Below are positions 1 to 8,089 of a stretch of 64,000 nucleotides of DNA, in pieces. Position 1 is the first letter of the stretch; every line of letters begins with the position of its first letter. The position numbers and the translations under genes are program-made. Origin of the DNA: DASQZK01 sp963809925 (lineage in GTDB: Bacteria > Bacteroidota > Bacteroidia > Bacteroidales > GCA-2748055); contig CAWELH010000008.1 in the NCBI GenBank assembly GCA_963809925.1, forward strand, positions 186,001 through 250,000. The letters are read 5' to 3'. Below the pieces are notes generated by a model. That model ran no database searches. It was not told the origin of the DNA and saw nothing but the letters and a program-made list of their open reading frames with translations.

Positions 1-351
1 TCTGCTGCTTCCTCGTAATTTTCATTCATCATGAGCATCTGGGCATAATACAGAAAGACCACCGGATCCTGGAAGTCAAGCCCAATAGCCTTCTTATACC
101 ACAATTCAGCTTTACGTGCGTCTCTGCGTAAGCCGGTAACATTCCGCTATTTTAAAAACGATCTCGTTCTTTTTGTTCCTGTCCTTGATCTTATTGTAGG
201 CGTTTTGTACAAATCGATGGCATCGGCATACTCGCCGGCATCAAAGGAGAGATTGGCCTTGTAATCCTTATCCCGTTTACTTTGCGACATTGCAGCCGGT
301 ATAATCATGACAGCCAGCAGGATGTACAATGATGAATCTGAATTTGTTCAT
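1..351 (-). pseudogene. PorE-like TPR/OmpA-family protein, N-terminal part, frameshifted and cut by window start
   Basis: Reading the minus strand from an ATG at 349-351 gives a short signal peptide followed by TPR-like helices (the segment DAGEYADAIDLYKTAYNKIK, then an IAECYRL helix, then an RKAELWYKKAIG helix and a YYAQMLMMNENY helix). This is the usual N-terminus of T9SS PorE-like OmpA proteins in Bacteroidota. The frame must be changed three times to read through: an extra base near 327, a missing base near 199-200 and an extra base near 126. As written, the frame opened at 329 stops at 147-149. The gene continues past position 1, so its C-terminal domains are not visible. It is either a pseudogene or a victim of sequencing indels. 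The nearby glnN tail has the same problem, which favours sequence error. Confidence 0.6.
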
Positions 352-550
352 TCCGGATTCTGTTTGATAAATCGTAAAAATAACTGTTTTTTCAGTATTG
401 TGACAATACAATCTTACAGTTTGTTAAAAAACGAAGAATGTCATGAAATGTTGTGAAGCCCTTTTGATAATATAATGCCGGCAAACGAGGCAGGAACGGA
501 AGGTTTTTTGCGCTGTCTCGCGTGGGGTCTGACAGCAGGAAATGCTCTTT

Positions 551-587
551 CAAAAATAAATTAAGGGGTCCACGTTTGTGAACCCCT
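551..587 (-). terminator. Rho-independent terminator downstream of glnN
   Basis: On the minus strand an inverted repeat (AGGGGT.CAC / GTG.ACCCCT, 564-587, four-base loop, one mismatch) is followed by a T-rich run (551-563 read in reverse). It lies 48 bases past the glnN stop at 635 and would end that transcript. Confidence 0.65.
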
Positions 588-634
588 GTCATTCTCATGT
601 TGAAAATTGTAATACCAAAGGGTTAGGAAAAAAA

Positions 635-894
635 TTATCTGGTAAATAGCAGCTCCCTGTATTTGGCAAGTGGCCACTTCTCATTATCAACGATCAGTTC
701 AAGTTTATCGACATGATAACGGATATCATCAAGGTAAGGGAAGATTGTTTTCGAGTAAGCTTCAGCTTTTTCCCTTGTATCAGTCGATCTTATTCGCTTT
801 TTTCCTCGCCTCAACAAGTTCCTTGACTTTTGCCTTGATATAGGAAATATGCACTGAGATTTCCTTAATCAGGTCGAGGCGGGCACCGGCGAGT
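635..894 (-). pseudogene. glnN: Displaced C-terminal tail of GlnN (frameshifted part of the same gene)
   Basis: The minus strand here encodes the missing end of the type III glutamine synthetase, including the helix KVKELVEARKKANKI and the conserved ending DIRYHVDKLE ... KYRELLFTR. Two apparent single-base insertions separate it from the main frame: one near 906 (after residues REE) and one near 782 (before DTREKA). Repairing both gives 640 + 41 + 48 = 729 residues, the usual length of bacteroidal GlnN. As written, the main frame stops after IFREERIY. The exact length restoration argues for sequencing indels rather than decay. Confidence 0.75.
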
Positions 895-2826
895 TCAATA
901 AATTCGTTCTTCGCGGAAAATGTCCTTCATCCCCTTGACGTTATCCACCAGTGATGTCTGATAGTCTATGGCAATCGGAACTATGTGATTCATTACGAGG
1001 TCACCAAGCACCCTGGCTTCAATCTGTACCTTCTTGGTGTACATTTCCAGTTTGACTTCGTTTCTGGCATGTAGCTCGCGTTCAGACAGAACTTCCTGGC
1101 GCTCAAAAAGTTCAACAGTTTCCTTTTTCAGGTAAATGTCAAGGGCTTCAGGAACATCGTTGATATTTGTCAGACCTCGTTTGGCTGCTTCTTTTACCCA
1201 TTCATCGCTATAATTGTTCCCATCAAAACGGACGGCCTTGGATTCGATGATATATTTTCTCAGAACCTGGAAAATTGCCTCATCTTTTTTGACCCCTTTC
1301 TTAATGATTGCGTCAACTTCTTTCTTGAACTTTGTCAGCTGATCTGCAACGGCTGTGTTAAGGGCAATCATCGGGAAAGCACAGTTGCCTGAAGAACCAA
1401 CCGCACGGAATTCAAAACGGTTACCGGTGAAAGCAAATGGAGAAGTACGGTTCCTGTCGGTGTTGTCAAGAAGGATTTCAGGAATTTTGCCGATGTTGAG
1501 CTTCAGTTCGGTTTTTTCATCCGGTGTCATTTTCCTGGTGGATACTTTTTCTTCGATCTCGTCCAGCATCTTGCTGATCTGTGTTCCAAGGAATACCGAA
1601 ATGATTGCCGGAGGAGCTTCATTTGCACCGAGGCGGTGTGCGTTTCCGGCGGAGGCAACACTGGCTCTCAGCAGGTCGGCATTTTTAAAGACCGCCATGA
1701 TCGTATTCACCAGGAAGGTAAGAAACATCAGGTTTGTTCTTGGAGTCTTTCCGGGCGATAAAAGGTTAACGCCGGTATCGGTCGACAGAGACCAGTTATT
1801 ATGTTTTCCGGAACCGTTGATACCGGCAAATGGTTTTTCATGGAACAGAACCCGGAAGTTGTGACGACGGGCTGCTTTCTTCATCAGATCCATGATCAGG
1901 AGGTTATGGTCAACAGCCAGATTGGTCTCCTCATATATGGGAGCACATTCGAACTGGTTCGGAGCCACTTCATTATGCCTTGTTTTCACCGGGATGCCCA
2001 ATTTGTAAGCTTCTATTTCGAAATCCTGAATATAAGCTTTTACCCTTTGCGGAATGGAGGAAAAATAGTGATCCTCAAGTTGCTGATCTTTAGGTGAAGC
2101 ATGACCCATAAGCGTTCTTCCTGTTAGTGCGAGGTCAGGACGGGCATTATAAAGTGCTTCATCAATGAGGAAGTATTCCTGTTCCCATCCCAGGTTGGAG
2201 TTCACCTTGCTGACATTTCGGTCAAAATATTGGGCTACGTTTGTTGCCGCCTTATCAACGGCTGCAAGTGCTTTCAATAGAGGAGTTTTGGCATCCAGTG
2301 CATCGCCGGTGTACGACACAAAGATGGTGGGAATACTCAGCGTGTTATCGATAATAAACGCCGGTGATGAAGGATCCCATGCCGTGTATCCGCGAGCTTC
2401 GAAAGTGTTTCTCAAACCCCCGCTGGGGAAGGATGATGCGTCGGGTTCCTGCTGTGAAAGGAGTTTTCCCCTGAAATTCTCAACCACTCCGCCCGTTGGC
2501 GAATGATCAATAAATGCATCATGTTTTTCAGCGGTACCTTCAGTGAGAGGGTGAAACCAGTGTGTATAATGGGTTACCCCATTTTCCATTGCCCATGCTT
2601 TCATCCCGGATGCCACCTGGTCGGCGATTTTCCTGTCAATACGGGTTCCTTTGTCTATCGCTTCCATCACTTTTTCAAATGATTCTGCGGAGAGGTATTT
2701 CCGCATCTTAACGTAATCGAAGACATTGCACCCGTAATAATCGGATACCTTGGAGGAGGGAGCTTGCACAAATTTGGGCGAGCGTGTAAAGACTTCTTTC
2801 AGCGCTTCAAATCTGATAAATGCCAT
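895..2826 (-). CDS. glnN: Type III glutamine synthetase GlnN (main frame)
   Basis: ATP-dependent synthesis of glutamine from glutamate and ammonia in the cytoplasm. The protein starts MAFIRFEALKEVF, has the GSIII N-terminal beta-grasp region with FPSGGLRNTFEARGYTAWDP, the catalytic-core motif AGINGSGKHNNWSLS near residues 335-350, the ANEAPPAIIS motif and the ENRTSPF-like segment DRNRTSPFAFTGNRFEFR. Length and motifs identify GSIII (GlnN), not GSI. The ATG at 2826 lies about 41 bases past a TATATTTG promoter box. The open frame is 643 residues and ends early through an indel near 906; the remaining C-terminus is in another frame at 635-894. A hairpin terminator follows. It appears monocistronic. 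Confidence 0.93.
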   Translation of the reverse strand: MAFIRFEALKEVFTRSPKFVQAPSSKVSDYYGCNVFDYVKMRKYLSAESFEKVMEAIDKGTRIDRKIADQVASGMKAWAMENGVTHYTHWFHPLTEGTAEKHDAFIDHSPTGGVVENFRGKLLSQQEPDASSFPSGGLRNTFEARGYTAWDPSSPAFIIDNTLSIPTIFVSYTGDALDAKTPLLKALAAVDKAATNVAQYFDRNVSKVNSNLGWEQEYFLIDEALYNARPDLALTGRTLMGHASPKDQQLEDHYFSSIPQRVKAYIQDFEIEAYKLGIPVKTRHNEVAPNQFECAPIYEETNLAVDHNLLIMDLMKKAARRHNFRVLFHEKPFAGINGSGKHNNWSLSTDTGVNLLSPGKTPRTNLMFLTFLVNTIMAVFKNADLLRASVASAGNAHRLGANEAPPAIISVFLGTQISKMLDEIEEKVSTRKMTPDEKTELKLNIGKIPEILLDNTDRNRTSPFAFTGNRFEFRAVGSSGNCAFPMIALNTAVADQLTKFKKEVDAIIKKGVKKDEAIFQVLRKYIIESKAVRFDGNNYSDEWVKEAAKRGLTNINDVPEALDIYLKKETVELFERQEVLSERELHARNEVKLEMYTKKVQIEARVLGDLVMNHIVPIAIDYQTSLVDNVKGMKDIFREERIY

Positions 2827-2866
2827 GTTTATAAGGTTTAATGTTAATATTATAGGGTTGCCGGTA

Positions 2867-2874
2867 CAAATATA
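2867..2874 (-). promoter_or_regulatory. Candidate promoter -7 box of glnN
   Basis: The minus strand reads TATATTTG, matching the Bacteroidota -7 consensus TAnnTTTG, about 41 bases upstream of the glnN ATG. No convincing -33 TTTG is seen at the usual spacing, so only the -7 element is claimed. Confidence 0.45.
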
Positions 2875-2970
2875 TACCTTTTTTCAGTTCATACCCCTTG
2901 CTTTTTATAAATTTTCACGAATTTTTTTACTTTTTTTGTGAATGTGGCGTTTTTTTTGGGTTTTGATTGA

Positions 2971-3369
2971 AAAAAAAGAAAAAAAATTATATTTACCATT
3001 GATTTCAGTAAAAAATTCAATGTTCCGGTATGGTTGGGTGAATTCGGAGAAAATAGCGACAGCTTTGTCGATTCGTTGCGAAAGGATTGTGAAGAAAATG
3101 GTATCGGCTGGTGCCTCTGGCCGTATAAAAAAATGAATACCGACCATAGCTTTGTGCAAATCGGGAAACCAGAGAATTTTAATCTTGTAACAGGTTATGC
3201 CAACGGATGCTACTGCAGTATGGAAGATAAAGTACAAGCCCGGGCCGATATATGGAAAACCCGGAAAGCTCTGGACTTGTACCTGGAAAATATCCGGTTT
3301 GAAAATTGCATGCCTTCGCATTATTACGATGGCGCATTGGACCTCGAATCACTCAAAAAGAACAAATAA
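2971..3369 (+). pseudogene. C-terminal remnant of a GH5-type glycoside hydrolase
   Basis: The open frame from 2971 to the TAA at 3367-3369 encodes DFSKKFNVPVWLGEFGENSD, then GIGWCLWPYKKM and a C-terminal tail. This is the end of a GH5 (cellulase-like) barrel; the Glu of GEFGE fits the strand-7 nucleophile. The first six barrel strands and the acid/base residue are absent, and a stop at 2968-2970 lies just upstream inside an A-rich run. There is no plausible ATG before the conserved motif. This looks like a deletion remnant, although an assembly join cannot be excluded. Its stop overlaps the start of the next gene. Confidence 0.7.
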
Positions 3370-3629
3370 TGACACGTATTGACTGGCTTGGAACTGTGGG
3401 CGTATTTCTTATTCTTCTGGCATATATGCTAAATATTATCAACGCCTTAAAAAAAGATTCTTATAGCTATATCCTCATGAATATCGCTGGTGCCGGATTG
3501 GCGTGTCTGGCCTCAGTGATGCTCGATTATCTGCCCTTCATCATTTTGGAGGCGGCCTGGACACTGGTATCACTGGCCGCCCTAATCAGGCTATCAATAG
3601 GAAGGGGTACCAATCCGGCCGGTGAGTGA
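3369..3629 (+). CDS. Small CBU_0592-like membrane protein
   Basis: An 86-residue protein (MTRIDWLGTVGVFLILLAYML...) with about three predicted membrane spans (roughly residues 6-24, 33-50 and 54-74). It resembles the CBU_0592-like small membrane protein family, whose function is unknown. ATG 3369-3371 shares its first base with the TAA of the GH5 remnant (TAATG). The gene was therefore once translationally coupled to that glycosidase and may now lack its native upstream signals. Longer starts upstream lie inside the GH5 frame and are not used here. Confidence 0.65.
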   Translation: MTRIDWLGTVGVFLILLAYMLNIINALKKDSYSYILMNIAGAGLACLASVMLDYLPFIILEAAWTLVSLAALIRLSIGRGTNPAGE

Positions 3630-3928
3630 CACGGAGAGGGAAAATCTTTGACGGACGATGTACAGAAGGCTTAGCTCCGTCCTGATAGCTTACTTGGAAA
3701 TACTCTTTCGTGATTTCCGGATCCGTGTACAAATTAAGATGCACAATGCACCGTCAGGATTCGCACCCAATGCCGTGTAAACTAACCTGATTGTGTAGGG
3801 TGAGCACACTGAGCCGGGAATGCCGGAGGGACTCTGCCGGGAAGAGTGCTAGGCAACCCTTTCCTGTACGTATCGCCCGGCGTCCGCATCATATGGCAAT
3901 AGTGGTTTATTGAGAAAGGTAAAGTATT
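3630..3928. other. Intergenic, no gene recognised; possible structured segment
   Basis: No coding region is recognised. Around 3805-3852 the bases AGCAC.CT and AGAGTGCT can pair, enclosing a CCGG-GAATG-CCGG hairpin, so the segment could fold as RNA. On the minus strand a 22-codon open stretch ends in ADAGRYVQERVA before a stop near 3850, but it has no start. I could not assign either to a family. Confidence 0.3.
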
Positions 3929-5299
3929 TCAGGATTTCTTATAAAGCTCAGCAAAATTCTTGTAAAACAAAGGAATGGTCTCAATGCCCTTATAGAAATT
4001 GTACAACGGGTAACTTTCATTTGGCGAATGTATGGCGTCTGACTCAAGACCGAATCCCATCAATATCGACTTAATACCTAATACTTCCTCAAAATCGGAG
4101 ATAATGGGTATGCTTCCGCCACTGCGTGTCGGTACCGGCTTCTTCCCAAATGCCTCCTCCATGGCTTTGCTTGCGGCAAGATAAGCCGGCGTATCGATGG
4201 GTGCCACGTAACCCTGTCCGCCATGCAGGCTCCTGACGGTTACCTTCATGGTCGAAGGGGCAAGGGAGGTAAAATAATCTTCAAAAAGTTTGTCGATTTT
4301 CCATGAAACCTGGTCCGGAACGAGGCGCATGGAGACCTTGGCAAATGCTCTGGATGGAAGGATGGTTTTGGCACCCTCACCAGTATAACCACCCCATATT
4401 CCGCAAACATCGAGGCTTGGTCGGATACCTGTCCGTTCAATGGTGGAAAATCCCTTTTCGCCGGCTACATCCTGAATCCCCAAATCATGCTTATAGTGCT
4501 CAAGATCAAAAGGCGCCTTTGCCATCTCGTTTCTCTCCTGTCTGCTCACGTCCTGCACATCATCGTAAAATCCCGGAATGGTAATCCTGTTGTTCTCATC
4601 GGTCAGTGATGCGATCATCTTTGCCAGGACATTCACAGGATTTGCCACCGCACCACCGTAAAGACCTGAATGGAGGTCACGGTTGGGACCGGTCAGTTCA
4701 ACCTGGAAATAACTCAGACCTCTGAGTCCGACGGTTATTGAAGGTATATCTGAGGCCAGAAGTGTGGTATCACTCACCAGGATAATATCCGCATGAAGCA
4801 GGTCTTTGTATTCCTTACAGAATGGTTTAAGGCTGGGCGAGCCAATCTCTTCCTCACCCTCAATCATAAATTTTACATTGCAGGGTAGTGAACCTGTGTT
4901 TGTCATGAGCTCAAGGGCCTTGACATGCATGAAAAGCTGGCCCTTATCATCATCGGCCCCCCGTGCGAATATCTTACCTTCCCTGACCTCAGGTTCAAAT
5001 GGTTTTGAGACCCAAAGATCAAAAGGCTCGGCAGGCTGAACATCGTAATGCCCGTACACCAATACTGTCGGTAGTGATGCTCCTATGATCTTTTCTGCAT
5101 AAATGACTGGATTTCCTGCTGTCTGCATTAATGTCGCCTTATCGGTGCCGGCTTTTTCCAGACTCAGGCGGATGGCTTCTGCAGCCCTGATCATATCCTC
5201 TTTGTGTGCGACTTTTGAACTTATCGACGGGATTCTGATGATCGCAAACAGTTCTTCCAGGAATCGTGATTTATGGTTCTCAATGTATGCTTTAATCAT
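3929..5299 (-). CDS. M20 family metallopeptidase (dipeptidase)
   Basis: A 456-residue cytosolic zinc peptidase of the M20/M25/M40 family, probably acting on dipeptides or N-acyl amino acids. Metal-site motifs are present in order: H84-x-D86 in VYGHYDVQP, the bridging Asp in ARGADDDKG (114-120), the catalytic EEE in IEGEEEIGS (near 149-151), Asp177 in VSDTTL and a late His in DAIHSPNES. A lid/dimerisation domain lies between about 190 and 320. No signal peptide is present. Length and architecture are usual for the family. It stands alone on the minus strand, 97 bases from the DUF3109 gene, and may be co-transcribed with it. Confidence 0.92.
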   Translation of the reverse strand: MIKAYIENHKSRFLEELFAIIRIPSISSKVAHKEDMIRAAEAIRLSLEKAGTDKATLMQTAGNPVIYAEKIIGASLPTVLVYGHYDVQPAEPFDLWVSKPFEPEVREGKIFARGADDDKGQLFMHVKALELMTNTGSLPCNVKFMIEGEEEIGSPSLKPFCKEYKDLLHADIILVSDTTLLASDIPSITVGLRGLSYFQVELTGPNRDLHSGLYGGAVANPVNVLAKMIASLTDENNRITIPGFYDDVQDVSRQERNEMAKAPFDLEHYKHDLGIQDVAGEKGFSTIERTGIRPSLDVCGIWGGYTGEGAKTILPSRAFAKVSMRLVPDQVSWKIDKLFEDYFTSLAPSTMKVTVRSLHGGQGYVAPIDTPAYLAASKAMEEAFGKKPVPTRSGGSIPIISDFEEVLGIKSILMGFGLESDAIHSPNESYPLYNFYKGIETIPLFYKNFAELYKKS

Positions 5300-5396
5300 T
5301 TACATCAGTATTTATGAAGTTGACATTTGAATGTGCGTGCAATGATAAAAAAATTAGGCTCTCAAAATAAATGGAAGTAACTGTTAAAAAACATGA

Positions 5397-5960
5397 TTAA
5401 TGAAGCTCCTTGTAAACGGCTTCAAGTTCATCATAGAATGCTTCACCGTAAACACGAATGATCGCCTCACGCAGAAACCGGAATGCCGGCAATTTCTGGT
5501 CTTTTCCAAGGATCCTTGCAGGTTCACAGATCCCCCAGCTATGATAGTTCAGCGCTGTATACTTCCCCACCCGGCTTACCCTGATGGGATATAAATGACA
5601 GGAAACCGGTTTCCGGAATGAAGTTTTTCCCGCACGCCATGCCCGTTCGATCCCACAATATGCAATGCCCTTCTCAAACCATGTATAAGCACATTCATTT
5701 CCATCATTCAGCGGTGTCACTTTGTCGCCATCATGATCGATGACCCAGGTGCCCTGCTCCTCGATCGATTCCTGCCCCTTTTCTGTGATAAAGTCTTTGA
5801 TATTTTTATACTCCTGCTCAAGAATGTTCTCCTCCCCGTCGTCCAGAGGAGCACCCGCATCACCGATTACACAGCATGAACCATGGCACCTCTCCAGATG
5901 ACAGATAAACTCCACATCAAATAACTCGCTGCTGACAATTTTATTCCCAATCTGTATCAT
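5397..5960 (-). CDS. DUF3109 family cysteine-rich protein
   Basis: A 187-residue protein with eight cysteines: C20, C25, C29 and C30 in the N-terminal CHLERCHGSCC cluster, then C90, C102, C121 and C145. The pattern and the KPVSCHLYPIRV and YHSWGICEPA segments match DUF3109, a YkgJ-like family thought to bind zinc or an iron-sulfur cluster; its function is unknown. It is divergently transcribed from the TPR gene at 6095, with 134 bases between them. The start ATG at 5960 is the only good one. Confidence 0.88.
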   Translation of the reverse strand: MIQIGNKIVSSELFDVEFICHLERCHGSCCVIGDAGAPLDDGEENILEQEYKNIKDFITEKGQESIEEQGTWVIDHDGDKVTPLNDGNECAYTWFEKGIAYCGIERAWRAGKTSFRKPVSCHLYPIRVSRVGKYTALNYHSWGICEPARILGKDQKLPAFRFLREAIIRVYGEAFYDELEAVYKELH

Positions 5961-6033
5961 AATCCCGGGTTTTTTGAAAGGTCACTAAAATACGCAAACA
6001 ATTTACATTACCTTAGGACAATCCATGATATAT

Positions 6034-6065
6034 ATTGTTATTGAATCTCATATCCATTACTTTTG
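6034..6065 (+). promoter_or_regulatory. Candidate Bacteroidota promoter for the TPR gene
   Basis: ATTG at 6034-6037 and TACTTTTG at 6058-6065 are separated by 20 bases. This matches the Bacteroidota pattern (TTTG about 19-21 bases before TAnnTTTG) with one mismatch in the -33 box. The start codon at 6095 follows about 30 bases later. Confidence 0.5.
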
Positions 6066-6094
6066 CGAAGGCATTGCCGGATTTACCATAACTG

Positions 6095-7198
6095 ATGAAA
6101 CAACTTATCATACTTATTCTCAGCCTGATTCTTACCATTCCGCTGTACAGTCAGAAAACGCTTTTAGATAACAAAAAAATCCTTGATGTTATCTATGACG
6201 GATTAACATCCATGTACGGGTACAAGTTCGGACCGGCAAATGAAGCACTTGACCAGGTCAGAAAAGAGTACCCCGATCATCCGGTAACGCCGTTTTTTGA
6301 AGCCCTTATCACCTACTGGGAATATTACCCCCTTATTCCCGGAGAAACACAGGCCGATAAATTTGTTTCGTTAATGGAAGAGTGTATATCCAGATCCGAA
6401 AAGTTACTGGATAAAAATGAAGACGATATCGAAGGTGTATTTTTTGATCTTTTCGGCAGGGCTTTCTATGTGATGTTTTGGTCGGATAATGGAAAATCCG
6501 GCAAGGTATATCCCTATCTGAATCAAATGTATAAGGAAACACTAAAGGGATTTGAAATGAAGGATAACTTCAATGAATTTTATTTTACATGTGGCCTGTA
6601 CAATTATTACATTGAAGCGTACCCGCAAAATCATCCCATATATAAACCGCTGACTCTGTTTTTTAAAAAGGGGGACAGAGAGCTGGGACTGAAACAACTA
6701 AACTATTGTGCCCAAAATTCTGTATTTCTGAGGGTGGAGGCTAAATTTTTTCTGGCACTTATCTATCTGAATTATGAAAATGACGTCAAAACAGCCCAGG
6801 AATATGCGGCTGCCCTGTACAAAGAATTTCCCGGAAATCCCTACTATACAGGTACATATATTGAATTGCTCCTTTACAATCATAAATATTTTTTCGTCCC
6901 CATTTTACTCGATCATCTCGCAGATATGAAAGATGATTTTGCGCATATGCAATGGCAGCTCTTTCGTGCCCTCTACGCTGAAAAATCGGAACATAAACAG
7001 GAAGAAGCCTTCAATGACTATATACAGGCGCTTGAACATGCAGAACAATACGGACCTATAGCCAACCATTATATGGCGATTGCCTGTATGGGACTCGGCA
7101 GATACTACAAGGTAAATCATAACCATTCAAAGGCTTCGGAATATTTTAAGAAAGCCAGGGATGTCACATCTTATAAGTATATACTGAACGACAAGTAA
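6095..7198 (+). CDS. Exported tetratricopeptide-repeat protein
   Basis: A 367-residue protein with a signal peptide (MKQLIILILSLILTIPLYSQ), so probably periplasmic. The rest is mostly helical with TPR-like hairpins, for example near residues 35-60, 210-240 (AQEYAAALYKEFPGNPYY) and 330-360 (GLGRYYKVNHNHSKASEYFKKA). No enzyme motif is seen. Such proteins are common scaffolds or adaptors in Bacteroidota. A promoter-like pair lies just upstream, and the DUF3267 gene follows after 139 bases. The specific role is unknown. Confidence 0.8.
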   Translation: MKQLIILILSLILTIPLYSQKTLLDNKKILDVIYDGLTSMYGYKFGPANEALDQVRKEYPDHPVTPFFEALITYWEYYPLIPGETQADKFVSLMEECISRSEKLLDKNEDDIEGVFFDLFGRAFYVMFWSDNGKSGKVYPYLNQMYKETLKGFEMKDNFNEFYFTCGLYNYYIEAYPQNHPIYKPLTLFFKKGDRELGLKQLNYCAQNSVFLRVEAKFFLALIYLNYENDVKTAQEYAAALYKEFPGNPYYTGTYIELLLYNHKYFFVPILLDHLADMKDDFAHMQWQLFRALYAEKSEHKQEEAFNDYIQALEHAEQYGPIANHYMAIACMGLGRYYKVNHNHSKASEYFKKARDVTSYKYILNDK

Positions 7199-7337
7199 AC
7201 TGAACTTTTGCAGGGTAATTTTTTTACTGTACTCAGCGGCGGGGAGGAGAACCCGCAAATTGTCACAGCTTGTTAAGACCCGCATTCCAAACTTCCGGAA
7301 CATACAAATTTTTAATTTTGAATGAGATGATTTTCCC

Positions 7338-7988
7338 ATGAAAAGGTTCACAGCCGGACAACTCGAAAGCGATCCCCGATTCAGACAGGTAAGCATGCTT
7401 GGATATGACAGTATTTTACCTTTCGTCTGGCGAAACATCAGAGAAATTAATCTGTCCAGCCGGTTTTACTTCTTTATCAATATTATTTACCTCGTTTTGA
7501 TGCTGGGTATGTCAATAAGTGGTCTGCTTTCGCACAACTTTACCGCCGGACTTGTTTTCAAGTATTTTTTCCTGGGCTTCCTTGCTGGTTCTTTTGCTGT
7601 GATACCTGTGCATGAAGCAATCCACGGGCTGGCTTATCGGATGAAGGGTGCCACGGGGATCCGATTTGGTGCTGATTTTAAACAGATGCTTTTCTATGTT
7701 GTAGCCGACAGATTTGTACTGTGCCGCAAGGACTTTTATTTTGTTGCCTTAGCTCCTTTTGCAGTCATCAACCTGATCTCCATCATCCTGATGTTTTTCA
7801 CCAACGGTTACTGGCAACTTTTCCTTATCACATTTCTACTGCTCCATAATATCATGTGTATCGGCGATTTTGCCATGGTCAGCTTTTTTATGAAACATAA
7901 AGGTAAAGATCTGTATACATTCGATGACCATAAAAGAAGAATATCATATATTTATGAGCGTTTTTCAAATACTGTAATACCGGAATGA
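7338..7988 (+). CDS. DUF3267 putative zincin membrane metalloprotease
   Basis: A 216-residue integral membrane protein with about five hydrophobic spans. The metal-binding motif HEAIHG (H92, E93, H96) sits at the start of a membrane segment, and a later IGDFAMV segment may supply a third ligand. Both fit DUF3267, a putative membrane zinc peptidase family of unknown substrate. The start chosen is the ATG at 7338. It lies between the TPR protein and the GH36 enzyme without obvious functional linkage. Confidence 0.8.
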   Translation: MKRFTAGQLESDPRFRQVSMLGYDSILPFVWRNIREINLSSRFYFFINIIYLVLMLGMSISGLLSHNFTAGLVFKYFFLGFLAGSFAVIPVHEAIHGLAYRMKGATGIRFGADFKQMLFYVVADRFVLCRKDFYFVALAPFAVINLISIILMFFTNGYWQLFLITFLLLHNIMCIGDFAMVSFFMKHKGKDLYTFDDHKRRISYIYERFSNTVIPE

Positions 7989-8089
7989 CAGCCGCCGGAT
8001 TTCACTTTGAAAGGATTACCAGGACATAAAAACCGGTCAAACAATTGCATCCGGCAGGATCCGGATAACTTCTCTATAATACCAACGCC

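Noticed and set aside
392..598. Minus-strand 68-codon frame after glnN
   Set aside because: It covers the terminator hairpin and has no protein-like pattern.
1355..1864. Plus-strand 169-codon frame
   Set aside because: It is the complement of the well-conserved glnN coding region.
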